Shown: positions 1-8,567 of the stretch, in pieces | Layout: each line of letters begins with the position of its first letter | Numbering within the stretch: position 1 is the first letter of the stretch | Assembly (NCBI GenBank): GCA_964630905.1 | Contig: CAZVWR010000035.1 | Span: 1-33,064, forward strand | Reading direction: 5' to 3' | Length of the DNA stretch: 33,064 bases | DNA from: JAGOEX01 sp964630905 | GTDB taxonomy: Bacteria; UBP6; UBA1177 | Notes under the pieces: model-generated | What the model saw: the letters and a program-made list of their open reading frames with translations, nothing else | Told to the model about the DNA's origin: nothing | Database searches by the model: none | Translations under genes and position numbers: made by a program

Positions 1-2
1 TT

Positions 3-158
3 TATGACATGGGTATCTTTCAATTCGTAATTCGTGAAATTCCTTCTTCAACAATTTATAACAACCAGAGATATACTGTTGAACTTTGCGGCGGTGCAGG
101 AAGGCTTAGATGGGGACCGGTTGATAATAACTGGTCAACAAGATGTGTGAGACCTTGA
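3..158 (+). CDS. C-terminal end of a secreted protein, possibly DUF1566/Lcl-like (partial)
   Basis: An open frame enters from the left edge and ends at TGA 156-158, giving about 51 residues. The tail contains CGGAGRLRWGPVDNNWSTRCVRP. The ending, a Ser-Thr-Arg-Cys-Val-Arg string after a glycine/tryptophan-rich stretch, resembles the end of DUF1566/Lcl-type domains in secreted proteins, where a terminal Cys-Val-Arg is common. That match is from memory of the family and is weak. The gene converges with the minus-strand gene that stops at 166, leaving only 7 bases between the stops. The start, domain order and any signal peptide lie outside the window. Confidence 0.5.
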   Translation, partial: YDMGIFQFVIREIPSSTIYNNQRYTVELCGGAGRLRWGPVDNNWSTRCVRP

Positions 159-165
159 AAATATC

Positions 166-1830
166 TTAGAATTCGTAGCTTACATTCAGGATAGTGTTTG
201 AAGAATATTCAGAAATATAGTTCTCGATAAGTTGCGGGTCCTGCAATGTTTTCTCATTCACTCGGTGACTTTTGTCAAGCATTGTGAAAGCATAAGGGTT
301 CAGATTTATTTTAAAACCGCTGAGAATTGAGCTTTCGTGCTCGATCTTCTGCTTTTTAGCATCTTTTGCAAAGACAGCCATCAGAGCGGCAAATCCGACA
401 GCACCGCCTATTGCGATCGGAACTGTATATTTTCCTGTATTTTCAAATATTTCCTCATCACCGATAAGATATGCAAGCCCGAAACCGATCAATGCTCCCC
501 CGATTGTTCCAAGATCTACCATCACCGCCTGCCATGATTTGAAATCCATGTTTTTTGCAAAATAATGACCTGTAGCGGCACCTGCGATCGTTCCTGCCAG
601 AGAAACTCCCGCATATATTCTCGCATCGACATCATCTCCGAGTGATGCAAGAGCAAGCGGCAGTCCGGCAACGACAGGAATTGTTGTTCCTGCGATAACG
701 GTATCACCATTAGTGTAATGAGCTTTTCCTGAAAGATAATATCCTGCCGTCATTCCTGCAACACCTCCTGCAAGCATTGCTCCGGAAAGGATCCTTATGC
801 CTGTTTCCCTGCTGACATCACTCAGATTATCGTCTCCGCCGTTTCCTGCGGCAAGAAAGAACATTTCAAGTCCTGCAAGATAGCCGGTAAAAGAGTAGAG
901 GGTCACTGCGCGCATTCTTTCTTCGGATATTTTCATTCTGTCGGCAATGTACATCCCGGCAATGTATTCAGTCATGCTGATCGAAGTTATAAGTCCTGTC
1001 ATTCCCCGAACCTTTGTTGTATCGTGATCATCAAAGCCCGCAAGAAGGGAGAAAAGGAGAAATCCGTCGAGAGCTCCGCGAAGACCTCCGAGCTCGGCCC
1101 CTATTGCTCCGCCTGTGCTCAGATCACTTTTTCTAAGAGCAAGGAACGGTGCGAAAAATCCGACACCGGCTCCCAGAAGACTTGAAGAGAGATATGCCTT
1201 TGCGCCGGCCTCTTCTCCGCCGAATATCCAGGGAAGAGATGCTCCCCAGCCACCTGAATACATTATTGAAGCTGCAAGAAGTTCCGCCATGACCCCCATG
1301 TCGTTCTTTAATAGAGTTCTGTCGGTCGATTTAACGATTTCTTTCATATCTTTCTGAGCGGTTTCAACTTTTTTCTCTTCCATTGTGTATGCCGCTACTT
1401 TATCTCTTATTCCCGTAATAACTGGCTCAGTAACGACAAGTTCCGTTTCCTCAAGATGACCGTCACTGTGGACAAAGAGGATGATTATTTTGTAGTTCTC
1501 GACATTTCCTTTGTAAAAACGGGCATTTAGAAAAACAGGCATTTCAGGGAATATTTTGAGCTTTGAATTCCACTCCCTGCTGAGATCTATCAACCCGTGT
1601 TCTTCGGAAAGCCACACAGGAATAAACTGCTCAACCACTTTTTCAGGTTCTGGTTCTTTTTCAGTTTCCTGAGGCACAGGTTCAACATCCGTCTGTTCAC
1701 TCTCTGTCAGATCTTCGTCTGCCTGCTCAGAATCCGGATTCTGTACATCATCTGTCATTTCTGCATCCTGAGCAGATAAAAAGCCGCAAAGAATTAAAAC
1801 TATTAGGGAAATTTTAAGAATTTTTTTCAT
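166..1830 (-). CDS. Exported protein with acidic linker and glycine-rich hydrophobic repeats
   Basis: 554 residues; function not recognised. The start is ATG 1830, preceded by GAGGTG at a good distance; the ATG four codons upstream lacks such a site. A signal peptide (MKKILKISLIVLILCGFLSAQ) is followed by an Asp/Glu/Pro-rich linker to about residue 70. A soluble stretch to about residue 180 comes next. The rest has many hydrophobic, glycine-rich segments with an internal repeat of the pattern AGxxAGxxAGYYL (for example GGVAGMTAGYYLS and GTIAGAATGHYFA), suggesting packed glycine-zipper helices. The protein ends in NVSYEF, and a terminal Phe is typical of BAM-inserted outer-membrane proteins, although the helical core argues against a simple barrel. 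It is the last gene of an operon with the two barrel-like genes upstream, with an 8-base gap. Confidence 0.7.
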   Translation of the reverse strand: MKKILKISLIVLILCGFLSAQDAEMTDDVQNPDSEQADEDLTESEQTDVEPVPQETEKEPEPEKVVEQFIPVWLSEEHGLIDLSREWNSKLKIFPEMPVFLNARFYKGNVENYKIIILFVHSDGHLEETELVVTEPVITGIRDKVAAYTMEEKKVETAQKDMKEIVKSTDRTLLKNDMGVMAELLAASIMYSGGWGASLPWIFGGEEAGAKAYLSSSLLGAGVGFFAPFLALRKSDLSTGGAIGAELGGLRGALDGFLLFSLLAGFDDHDTTKVRGMTGLITSISMTEYIAGMYIADRMKISEERMRAVTLYSFTGYLAGLEMFFLAAGNGGDDNLSDVSRETGIRILSGAMLAGGVAGMTAGYYLSGKAHYTNGDTVIAGTTIPVVAGLPLALASLGDDVDARIYAGVSLAGTIAGAATGHYFAKNMDFKSWQAVMVDLGTIGGALIGFGLAYLIGDEEIFENTGKYTVPIAIGGAVGFAALMAVFAKDAKKQKIEHESSILSGFKINLNPYAFTMLDKSHRVNEKTLQDPQLIENYISEYSSNTILNVSYEF

Positions 1831-1838
1831 GTTACACC

Positions 1839-2513
1839 TCAAAAACTTCCAAGTCTTATATCAAGTCCGACTGTTGGCCCGCTCATATCGGCAGTGAAAT
1901 AGAGACTATTCTGTCCCATTCCGCTTATAAGCCTGTAAGAGAAATTTATCGATGTTGCAATAAATTTTGTAATTACAAACAGGAGGTTGATCTCAGGTTC
2001 AAGTGCAAAAAAGCTTTGCGGGGAGTAGTAATCACCATACTCATTCTGGTTGCTGAACCTTCCTCCGCCGATCAGAAAGCCGGTCTCGACCCTGAAAAAG
2101 TGTCTGATGTTGAAAGTATATCCCGCTGTGAGACCGCCGTATCCAAGTGAAAGGTGTCCTTCGTTCACAGTTCCGCTCCAGTTATTTTTGTAACAGGGTT
2201 CATCTGAGTAGTCAGTATTATATATCTGATCACAGCGGTGTGCAATTCTGTTGCCAAGAAAATATCCTGCCCCGCCTACAAACCACGATTTGTTGAACAC
2301 AACAGCCGCCTTGAACCCGACGAGATACGCAAATTCCGTATCAGATGAAAGAAAAAAGCCGTTACTTCCAAGAGCCGAAAATTTCATTGAAAGTCCGCCG
2401 TTAAGAGAAACATCAACTTTAGCGGGTTTTTTATCTTTTATCTCGACTTCCTGTGCTGATACCTGGATAAAAACGGACAAAACAATGAAAAATGCCAGAA
2501 ATTTTGTTTTCAA
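1839..2513 (-). CDS. Putative outer-membrane beta-barrel protein, paralogue of the upstream gene
   Basis: 224 residues. I place the start at TTG 2513, because GGAGG lies five bases before it and the product then opens with a normal signal peptide (KTKFLAFFIVLSVFIQVSA). The in-frame ATG at 2525 would put the ribosome site inside the gene and overlaps the stop of the preceding gene. The mature part alternates hydrophobic and polar residues, has many aromatics and glycines, and ends in DIRLGSF, consistent with a small outer-membrane barrel. It shares its plan and several motifs (LSMKF, FFAY/EFAY, GYGGL, SGP near the end) with the gene at 2525-3466, so the two are tandem paralogues. Two cysteine-containing loops (HRCDQ, EPCYK) also match in position. 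No ligand or function can be named. Confidence 0.7.
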   Translation of the reverse strand: MKTKFLAFFIVLSVFIQVSAQEVEIKDKKPAKVDVSLNGGLSMKFSALGSNGFFLSSDTEFAYLVGFKAAVVFNKSWFVGGAGYFLGNRIAHRCDQIYNTDYSDEPCYKNNWSGTVNEGHLSLGYGGLTAGYTFNIRHFFRVETGFLIGGGRFSNQNEYGDYYSPQSFFALEPEINLLFVITKFIATSINFSYRLISGMGQNSLYFTADMSGPTVGLDIRLGSF

Positions 2514-2524
2514 TTCAACCTCCA

Positions 2525-3466
2525 TTAAAAGACACCGAGTCTTGCTTCCATTGAAATAAAAGGTCCGCTCATGTCCATGATGCTGTATGCACTTTTGCTG
2601 TCAGGAACGGTAAGACGGTATCCTGCACCGATCGCCATTCCGAAATAATCAGTAAACTTTGCAACAAGCTGAATCTCCGGCTCAAAAATGAAAAAACTGT
2701 ACTCAGCCCCGTATTCATCATTATACCAGTGATCGTCATCTTCTGATTTTTTTCCTTTCATAGATCCGCCACCTGCAAGAAAACCCATGTCGATTCCGAT
2801 ATATTTTTTTATTTCAGCAAGATATGAAAAATATAATCCGCCATATCCGAGGATCATTTTGTTCAGCCACGGATCATCAGTACAGAAGTCTGTTGTATCA
2901 CCTGCAGGGCATCTGTAATGAAATTTATTGGTAAGAACATAGAACCCTGCGCCGATAGTCCATTTGTGATCAAGAAGTATGCCGCCTCTTGCACCGATCA
3001 TGTATGCAAAGAAAGTGTTCTCTGAAAGGAATCCGTCATTCTGATCTATTCCCGTGAACTTCATTGAAAGAGCACCGTATCCGCCGACACTGATATTTCC
3101 AGCTTTCAATGCATCTGAAATTGTTGCAGGTTTTTCTTCTGCAGGTTTTGCAGCAGGTTCAGCAACCGGCTGAGGTGCCGGTTCAGCGACCGGCTGAGGT
3201 TCAGGTTCAGCGACCGGTTGAGGTGCCGGTTCAGCGACCGGTTGAGGTGCCGGTTCAGCGACCGGCTGAGGTTCAGGTTCAGCAACCGGCTGAGGTTCAG
3301 GTTCAGCGACCGGCTGAGGTTCAGGTTCAGCGACCGGCTGAGGTTCAGGTTCTTCGCTTTTTTCCTGCTCTTTGTTCTTTTCCGGTTCTTCATTCTTTTC
3401 TTCACCCGAAAGGATAATGTTGAAGAAAATAAAAACCGTCAGGACGAACAACATCGATTTTTTCAT
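2525..3466 (-). CDS. Barrel-like envelope protein with N-terminal EPxPQPVA repeat linker
   Basis: 313 residues. The start is ATG 3466, with GGAG six bases upstream; the ATG at 3478 forms part of that ribosome site (ATGGAG). Order: signal peptide (MKKSMLFVLTVFIFFNIILSG), a charged EEKNEEPEK stretch, eight copies of the octapeptide EP(E/A)PQPVA, then a domain of about 200 residues. That domain resembles the neighbouring 224-residue protein and ends in SMEARLGVF. The Pro-rich repeat should form a stiff extended arm in the periplasm, as TonB-like and Pal-linker proteins do, with the C-terminal part in the outer membrane. Both statements are inference. Odd point: the repeat is almost perfect at the DNA level and so likely to change copy number. 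First gene of a three-gene minus-strand operon. Confidence 0.7.
   Translation of the reverse strand: MKKSMLFVLTVFIFFNIILSGEEKNEEPEKNKEQEKSEEPEPQPVAEPEPQPVAEPEPQPVAEPEPQPVAEPAPQPVAEPAPQPVAEPEPQPVAEPAPQPVAEPAAKPAEEKPATISDALKAGNISVGGYGALSMKFTGIDQNDGFLSENTFFAYMIGARGGILLDHKWTIGAGFYVLTNKFHYRCPAGDTTDFCTDDPWLNKMILGYGGLYFSYLAEIKKYIGIDMGFLAGGGSMKGKKSEDDDHWYNDEYGAEYSFFIFEPEIQLVAKFTDYFGMAIGAGYRLTVPDSKSAYSIMDMSGPFISMEARLGVF
3156..3347 (-). repeat. Eight tandem copies of a 24-bp coding repeat
   Basis: Eight head-to-tail 24-bp units encode EP(E/A)PQPVA in the envelope gene at 2525-3466. Units differ only at the Glu/Ala codon and at one synonymous base (agcgacc versus agcaacc). The phase keeps the reading frame whatever the copy number. 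Near-identity suggests recent expansion by slippage or recombination. Confidence 0.95.
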
Positions 3467-3572
3467 TTGATTCTCCATTGCTGATTTCGTAACACTCGTT
3501 CCAAATCTTTAAAAATTAAACAGCAACATTAAATAAAAATCAAGTTCAAACTTCTTTTAAACACAAATAACA

Positions 3573-3600
3573 TTGAAAATTTTTTTAAAAGTATTATTAT
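3573..3600 (+). promoter_or_regulatory. Candidate promoter for the enolase operon
   Basis: TTGAAA (3573-3578), a 16-base spacer and TATTAT (3595-3600) lie 40 bases before the enolase start, in the AT-rich 173-base gap between divergent operons. The fit to a sigma-70-type consensus is moderate. The position is right for a leader of about 33 bases. Confidence 0.4.
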
Positions 3601-3639
3601 TCTGCGGTTTATTTAACAATTCTTTATATGGAGAGAACA

Positions 3640-4923
3640 ATGCTTGAAATCATCAGAATTAAAGGGCGTGAGATCCTTGACTCGAGAGGAAACCCCACAA
3701 TTGAAGTTGAAGTAGAACTTGCAAACGGTGTTATGGGTTCAGCGATAGTTCCAAGCGGAGCAAGCACTGGTATTCACGAAGCGCTTGAACTCAGGGACGG
3801 TGACAAGAAAAGATATATGGGTAAAGGTGTAATGAAAGCGGTTGAAAATGTTGAAAAGATCTCTGCTGAGATACTCGGCATGAACGCCCTGGACCAGCGT
3901 CTTATCGACATGACCATGATAGACCTTGACGGAACAGAGAACAAGTCGGAACTCGGTGCAAATGCAATGCTCGGAGTATCAATGGCTGTCGCAAGAGCCG
4001 CTGCCGCATCACTCGGACTTCCCCTTTTCAGATATATCGGCGGTCTCAGGGCGGATACTATTCCTGTTCCTATGAGCAACATCATCAACGGCGGATCACA
4101 CGCAGATAACACAGTTGACCTTCAGGAGTTCATGATAATGCCTGTGGGAGCTGAAACTTTCCGTGAAGGTATCAGAATGAATGCTGAAGTATTCCACACA
4201 CTTAAAAAAATACTCAAAGACAAGGGGCTTGCAACGGGAGTAGGCGACGAAGGGGGTTTTGCACCTAATCTCAAATCAAATGAAGAAGCACTTGAAGTTA
4301 TTGTTGAAGCGATAAAGAAAGCAGGATTCAAACCGGGAAAAGATATTGTCATTGCACTTGATCCTGCCGCAAGCGAATTTTTCGAGGACGGACATTATGT
4401 TTTCAAGAAATCGACAGGCGAAAAACTTACGAGCGAACAGATGGTCGATTTTTATGAGAAACTTGTTAATAAATATCCGATATATTCAATTGAAGACGGT
4501 ATGGCTGAAGACGACTGGGAAGGCTGGCAAATGATTACAGAGCGTCTCGGTGACAAGATACAGATAGTCGGGGACGATGTTTTTGTGACAAATCTTGAAA
4601 GACTCGGAATGGGTATTGAAAAAGGTGTTGCAAATTCAATTCTCATAAAGCTCAACCAGATCGGTACTCTCACTGAAACTCTTGATACCATTGAAGTTGC
4701 CCACAGAGCGGGTTATACAACAGTCATCAGCCACAGATCAGGTGAAAGCGAAGACACTTTCATTGCAGACCTTGCAGTTGCAGTCAACGCAGGCCAGATC
4801 AAGACAGGAAGTATCTGCAGAAGCGAAAGGATCGCAAAATATAACCAGCTTCTTCGAATTGAAGAACTTCTTGACGAAACTGCATACTATCCCGGAAGTG
4901 ATATCCTTTTTGAAGAAGAATAA
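3640..4923 (+). CDS. eno: Enolase (phosphopyruvate hydratase)
   Basis: Catalyses 2-phosphoglycerate to phosphoenolpyruvate in glycolysis; cytoplasmic and Mg-dependent. 427 residues, the usual bacterial length. Family motifs run in order: ILDSRGNPTIEVEV, the mobile loop SGASTGIHEALELRDGD, GGSHADNTVDLQEFMIMP (usually NNVD; here NTVD), the catalytic-glutamate motif GVGDEGGFAP, metal ligands in ALDPAASEF, SIEDGMAEDDW and VGDDVFVTN, the catalytic lysine in ILIKLNQIGTLTET, and ISHRSGESEDTFIADLAV. The start is ATG 3640, with GGAGAG four bases upstream; the in-frame ATG at 3628 belongs to the ribosome site. The downstream permease begins 5 bases after the stop, so the two are co-transcribed and then joined by phosphofructokinase. 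Confidence 0.97.
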   Translation: MLEIIRIKGREILDSRGNPTIEVEVELANGVMGSAIVPSGASTGIHEALELRDGDKKRYMGKGVMKAVENVEKISAEILGMNALDQRLIDMTMIDLDGTENKSELGANAMLGVSMAVARAAAASLGLPLFRYIGGLRADTIPVPMSNIINGGSHADNTVDLQEFMIMPVGAETFREGIRMNAEVFHTLKKILKDKGLATGVGDEGGFAPNLKSNEEALEVIVEAIKKAGFKPGKDIVIALDPAASEFFEDGHYVFKKSTGEKLTSEQMVDFYEKLVNKYPIYSIEDGMAEDDWEGWQMITERLGDKIQIVGDDVFVTNLERLGMGIEKGVANSILIKLNQIGTLTETLDTIEVAHRAGYTTVISHRSGESEDTFIADLAVAVNAGQIKTGSICRSERIAKYNQLLRIEELLDETAYYPGSDILFEEE

Positions 4924-4928
4924 TATTC

Positions 4929-7169
4929 TTGAGCGTTAAATTCGGAACATTCAAAGGGGTTTTTGTCCCTTCGACCGAGGCGATACTCGGAACGGTGCTG
5001 TTCCTCCTTATGCCGGTGCTTATTGCTGATGTGGGTCTCTGGGCGATGCTCGGTGTCATTATTCTTGCCCATTCAGTAACGCTTGCGACATCATTTTCGA
5101 TCGCTGACTGTGCCACCAACCTCAATAATATCGGTCCGGGCGGTTTATATGCTCTTTCCAGAAGAAGTCTGGGTAAGGCACTTGGCGGAAGTATCGGTTT
5201 TCAGCTTTATATTGCCCAGGCGGCAAGCATAGGTTTCTATTCGATAGGTTTTGCAGAACCGCTTCGTAATATCGTTATCCCGATGCTTGATTTCATTCCG
5301 CTTTTTAATCAGACCGATCCGGCTTCCATTTTGTTGCAGAAACAGCTTATTGGAACATTTTTCTTTCTGATGTTTTTTGTGATAGTAATGGCAGGAGCAG
5401 ATTTTACCCTTAAAATACAGACACTTATCCTGTTTGTTCTGGGCACGAGCATTGTTGCGGTCATTATTTCACCGTTTTTCAATATTACTTACAAAGGTGA
5501 AGGTGTTTTTGCCAACGGCTTTAATATTATGGGAAACAGAGAGGTTACTGTCGCTTTGTTTTTCATGACATTCGCCCAGTTCTTTCCCGCCGTCTGCGGA
5601 ATTGATGCAGGCATCGGGATGAGCGGAGACCTCAAAAACCCGAGGAAAAGTCTTGTAAAAGGGACATTCTGGGCGATCGGTGTGACTTTCATACTTTATA
5701 TTCTCTCCGCAATTGTTTTTTCAATGATGAAAAAGGATATTCTGATCGGCGGTTATCAGGGGAACGCCCCTGTTCCGGTGCTTCTGACCGACATTATCAG
5801 TTATAAAGACATGTTCCCTTCAAATGTTCTGGGGATCATTCTTGTTCTGGGCATTCTTTTTGCCACAGGTTCATCAGCACTTTCTGTTTTTATGACCTCT
5901 CCCAGAACTCTGCAGGCGCTTGCCATTAACGATGTCCTTCCTGACAGGCTTAAATTCTTTGCGAAAGATTTTCGGAAAAACGGGACTGAGCCGAGATATG
6001 CAATAATTCTTTCGGGAATTCTGGGACTTGCGATAATCTGGTCAGGAAGCATCAACACAGCTTCGATGATCGTCGGAATACTTTTTCTGGTTGTCTACGG
6101 GTGGATCAACGGCAGTGCATTTCTTGAAAGAGCGAGCGGTAACCCCGGTTTCAGACCTACTTCAAAGAACCACTGGTCGATATCGCTTTACGGATTTGTC
6201 GTGAGCATATTCTCCATTCTCCTTTTTGATCCTTTGATCGGAATGATGATAATACTGTCACAGTATATAATATTCAGAGCTATCCTGAAATATAAAGCAA
6301 ACAACACCATTGAAGGTGTCTGGTGGGGGATAATTTTTTCTCTTGTTACAAAATGGCTTAAAATGCTGGAAAGTGTTGTTCAGGGGAGCAAGAACTGGCG
6401 GCCTGTTGTCACTGCTGTGTCAAATTCTGAAAAAGCTCAGCATATGGCATATCTCGCTTCGTTTCTCGCAGGGCATAAGGGAATGGTCAATTTAAATGTG
6501 ATAGGTGAGAAAAAAGAATTTGATACATTCGGGATACCTGTTGCGACAATAGAGACGAATGATCTGAACGAAACCGTAAAAACACTGTTTCTCACATCGC
6601 ATCCGACAGGAGTTGAGATAAATACAATTCTTCTCCAGTACATGAAAAAGCTTAATTCAGTTGAACTGATATCAGAAATGATAGAGAAGAAAAAGAACAT
6701 TCTCCTTTTAAAGAACGGAAGCAAACTGGATAGACTTGAAAAGATCGACATCTGGTGGCGCGGTGAAATGAACGGTAACCTCATGGTACTTCTTGCATAT
6801 ATCATCACGCTTGATAAAAGAAAAGAGCGCCGTAACCAGAAGATCAGAATCCTCAGAATGGCTCACAGCAGTGAATCTGTAGATGCAGACAGAATTGAAA
6901 TGTACACACTTCTTGAAAATGCCAGACTTACCGGAGAAATTGTCATACTTGAGAACGAGGAAGGAGATTTCTTTGAGATATTAAAAAGGCATTCCGGTGA
7001 CGCCGATCTAATAATGATGGGACTTCCCGGACATTTTTCAAAGGAAAGTTTGTCTAAAATATTTAATCTGAACGAATACTTCTTTGATAAGCAGATATCA
7101 AAATATGATGATCTGCCGCCCGTTCTTTTCATAAAAAGTGCTCAACATATAGAACTTATAGAACAATAG
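4929..7169 (+). CDS. APC-superfamily permease with cytosolic C-terminal domain, SLC12-like
   Basis: 746 residues; start TTG 4929, five bases after the enolase stop, with only a weak purine-rich ribosome site inside the enolase end. Roughly the first 460 residues form about 12 membrane segments with APC-type features: a glycine-rich stretch in the first helix region, GPGGLYALSRRSLG, and the loop GMSGDLKNPRKSLVKGT. About 290 soluble residues follow, starting near GSKNWRPVVTAVSN. A membrane domain plus a large cytosolic tail beginning with an N-W-R-P-type motif is the plan of cation-chloride cotransporters (SLC12) and their prokaryotic relatives; amino-acid permeases usually lack such a tail. 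The tail ends in a region resembling a universal-stress-type fold (residues ~620-740). I infer transport of ions or amino acids; the substrate is unknown. It sits between two glycolytic genes. Confidence 0.8.
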   Translation: MSVKFGTFKGVFVPSTEAILGTVLFLLMPVLIADVGLWAMLGVIILAHSVTLATSFSIADCATNLNNIGPGGLYALSRRSLGKALGGSIGFQLYIAQAASIGFYSIGFAEPLRNIVIPMLDFIPLFNQTDPASILLQKQLIGTFFFLMFFVIVMAGADFTLKIQTLILFVLGTSIVAVIISPFFNITYKGEGVFANGFNIMGNREVTVALFFMTFAQFFPAVCGIDAGIGMSGDLKNPRKSLVKGTFWAIGVTFILYILSAIVFSMMKKDILIGGYQGNAPVPVLLTDIISYKDMFPSNVLGIILVLGILFATGSSALSVFMTSPRTLQALAINDVLPDRLKFFAKDFRKNGTEPRYAIILSGILGLAIIWSGSINTASMIVGILFLVVYGWINGSAFLERASGNPGFRPTSKNHWSISLYGFVVSIFSILLFDPLIGMMIILSQYIIFRAILKYKANNTIEGVWWGIIFSLVTKWLKMLESVVQGSKNWRPVVTAVSNSEKAQHMAYLASFLAGHKGMVNLNVIGEKKEFDTFGIPVATIETNDLNETVKTLFLTSHPTGVEINTILLQYMKKLNSVELISEMIEKKKNILLLKNGSKLDRLEKIDIWWRGEMNGNLMVLLAYIITLDKRKERRNQKIRILRMAHSSESVDADRIEMYTLLENARLTGEIVILENEEGDFFEILKRHSGDADLIMMGLPGHFSKESLSKIFNLNEYFFDKQISKYDDLPPVLFIKSAQHIELIEQ

Positions 7170-7178
7170 GAGACCGCA

Positions 7179-8537
7179 ATGGAAATTTCAAAGGTGAAGG
7201 GACTGACAGATTCGGAAAGGGAGCTTTTCAAGTACAACCTTGAGATAAAAAAGCTCGGCAGACAGGATTTTGTATCTCCGCTCACACAGAACAAAAGGAT
7301 CTATTCGACACAGGTGATCCCTGAAGATGAAAGGATACTGGCGTTCATTGATAAAAGTGTTGTCGATTCGATAAAAAATGTCAACCTTGAAACACCCACA
7401 TTTGAAAAGGCGGGTCCGAGAGAAAAGCTTTTCTTTGAGCCGGGTGAAACAGTTTCCGCAGTTGTGACATGCGGAGGGATATGCCCGGGGCTCAATGCTG
7501 TTATCAGAGGGATAGTTGTGATGAACTATTACCGCTACAACAACCAGCGGATTCTCGGAATAAGCAACGGTTATGCAGGTCTTGTGAAGGAATACGGTTA
7601 TGAAGTGAGGCATCTCACCCCTTCATTTGTTGAGAGTGCAAATCTTCGCGGCGGCACGATAATCGGGACGAGCAGAGGAGGGCAGGATGCCGTTAAAATG
7701 GTTGACCGTCTTGCTGAACTCGGTGTGAACATTCTCTATACGATCGGCGGTGACGGAACGCAAAGGGGTGCGATGGACATCATAAATGAGATCGACAAAA
7801 GGAATCTCAAAATATCCGTCATTGGCATTCCAAAGACAATTGACAATGATATCAACTATATAGACCGTTCTTTCGGAACTGAGACGGCTTTTTCCGAAGC
7901 GTGCAAATCAATTGATTCGGCCTATACGGAAGCGACTTCGATACATAACGGAATCGGGATAGTGAAGCTGATGGGGCGTGAATCGGGTTTCATTGCCGCA
8001 AATGCAACTCTGGCAAGTAACCAGATCGATTTCTGTCTTATCCCTGAGATGGAGTTCAGAATGACTGGTGAAGGGGGTTTTCTTGAATCGGTCGAAAGAC
8101 GGCTCCGCAGAAAAAAATATTGCGTGATAGTTGTCGCTGAAGGTGCAGGTCAGGAATATGTGAGAGATCCCAACAAACTTGAATATGACGAATCGGGCAA
8201 CACGAAGCTTGGTGACATCGGCATTTTCATAAAAGACAAGATAAAAAGCTATCTCAAGGCAAGAGACATTCATCACAGCATAAAATATATTGATCCAAGC
8301 TATATAATCCGTTCATGTTCTCCGACACCCAATGATTCGATTTTCTGTTCACAGCTTGCCCAGATGGCGGTTCATGCAGGAATGTCGGGTCGCACCGGAA
8401 TGGTCGTCGGATATCTCAACGGTGAATTCATCCACATCCCGATGGAACTTGCGACATCAAAAAGAAAGAAGATAGACACAAACGGTCAGCTCTGGCTTTC
8501 AGTCCTTGAAGAAACAGGCCAGCCCCCGGTGATGTAA
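7179..8537 (+). CDS. ATP-type 6-phosphofructokinase, long-form family
   Basis: Phosphorylates fructose 6-phosphate to the 1,6-bisphosphate. 452 residues, with about 90 residues before the core, as in the long-form group containing trypanosome and plant ATP-dependent enzymes and spirochaete homologues. Core motifs: VVTCGGICPGLNAVIR, RGGTIIGTSRGG, GGDGTQRGA, IPKTIDNDI (catalytic Asp), GFIAANATLAS, and IRSCSPTPNDS near the end. The Gly in GGDG at the position called 104 in E. coli favours ATP; pyrophosphate enzymes have Asp there. The Lys in PKTIDND is shared by this group regardless of donor. I therefore predict ATP use, by residue logic only. The ATG has AGGAGA five bases before it. The stop is followed after three bases by a dispersed palindrome that probably separates it from the convergent Fic gene. 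Confidence 0.92.
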   Translation: MEISKVKGLTDSERELFKYNLEIKKLGRQDFVSPLTQNKRIYSTQVIPEDERILAFIDKSVVDSIKNVNLETPTFEKAGPREKLFFEPGETVSAVVTCGGICPGLNAVIRGIVVMNYYRYNNQRILGISNGYAGLVKEYGYEVRHLTPSFVESANLRGGTIIGTSRGGQDAVKMVDRLAELGVNILYTIGGDGTQRGAMDIINEIDKRNLKISVIGIPKTIDNDINYIDRSFGTETAFSEACKSIDSAYTEATSIHNGIGIVKLMGRESGFIAANATLASNQIDFCLIPEMEFRMTGEGGFLESVERRLRRKKYCVIVVAEGAGQEYVRDPNKLEYDESGNTKLGDIGIFIKDKIKSYLKARDIHHSIKYIDPSYIIRSCSPTPNDSIFCSQLAQMAVHAGMSGRTGMVVGYLNGEFIHIPMELATSKRKKIDTNGQLWLSVLEETGQPPVM

Positions 8538-8540
8538 CCT

Positions 8541-8567
8541 AGGGCGAACACATGGGTTCGCCCCTAC
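8541..8567 (-). repeat. Dispersed palindrome (GTAGGGGCGAAC type) between convergent genes
   Basis: GGGCGAAC (8542-8549) and GTTCGCCC (8556-8563) form a perfect 8-bp stem with a 6-base loop. On the minus strand it reads as the same unit found at 15711 and 16501. It lies between the phosphofructokinase and Fic stops. The TAG of the repeat (8564-8566) is the Fic stop codon. It could work as a bidirectional terminator, although there is no long T run. Confidence 0.85.

Noticed and set aside
3156..3347. Tandem repeats considered as a CRISPR array
   Set aside because: Units abut with no spacers and encode a protein linker. The same holds for 17271-17324.
3109..3417. Open frames on the other strand and frames of the 24-bp repeat region
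   Set aside because: Tandem repeats of a length divisible by three stay open in many frames; products are pure low complexity.
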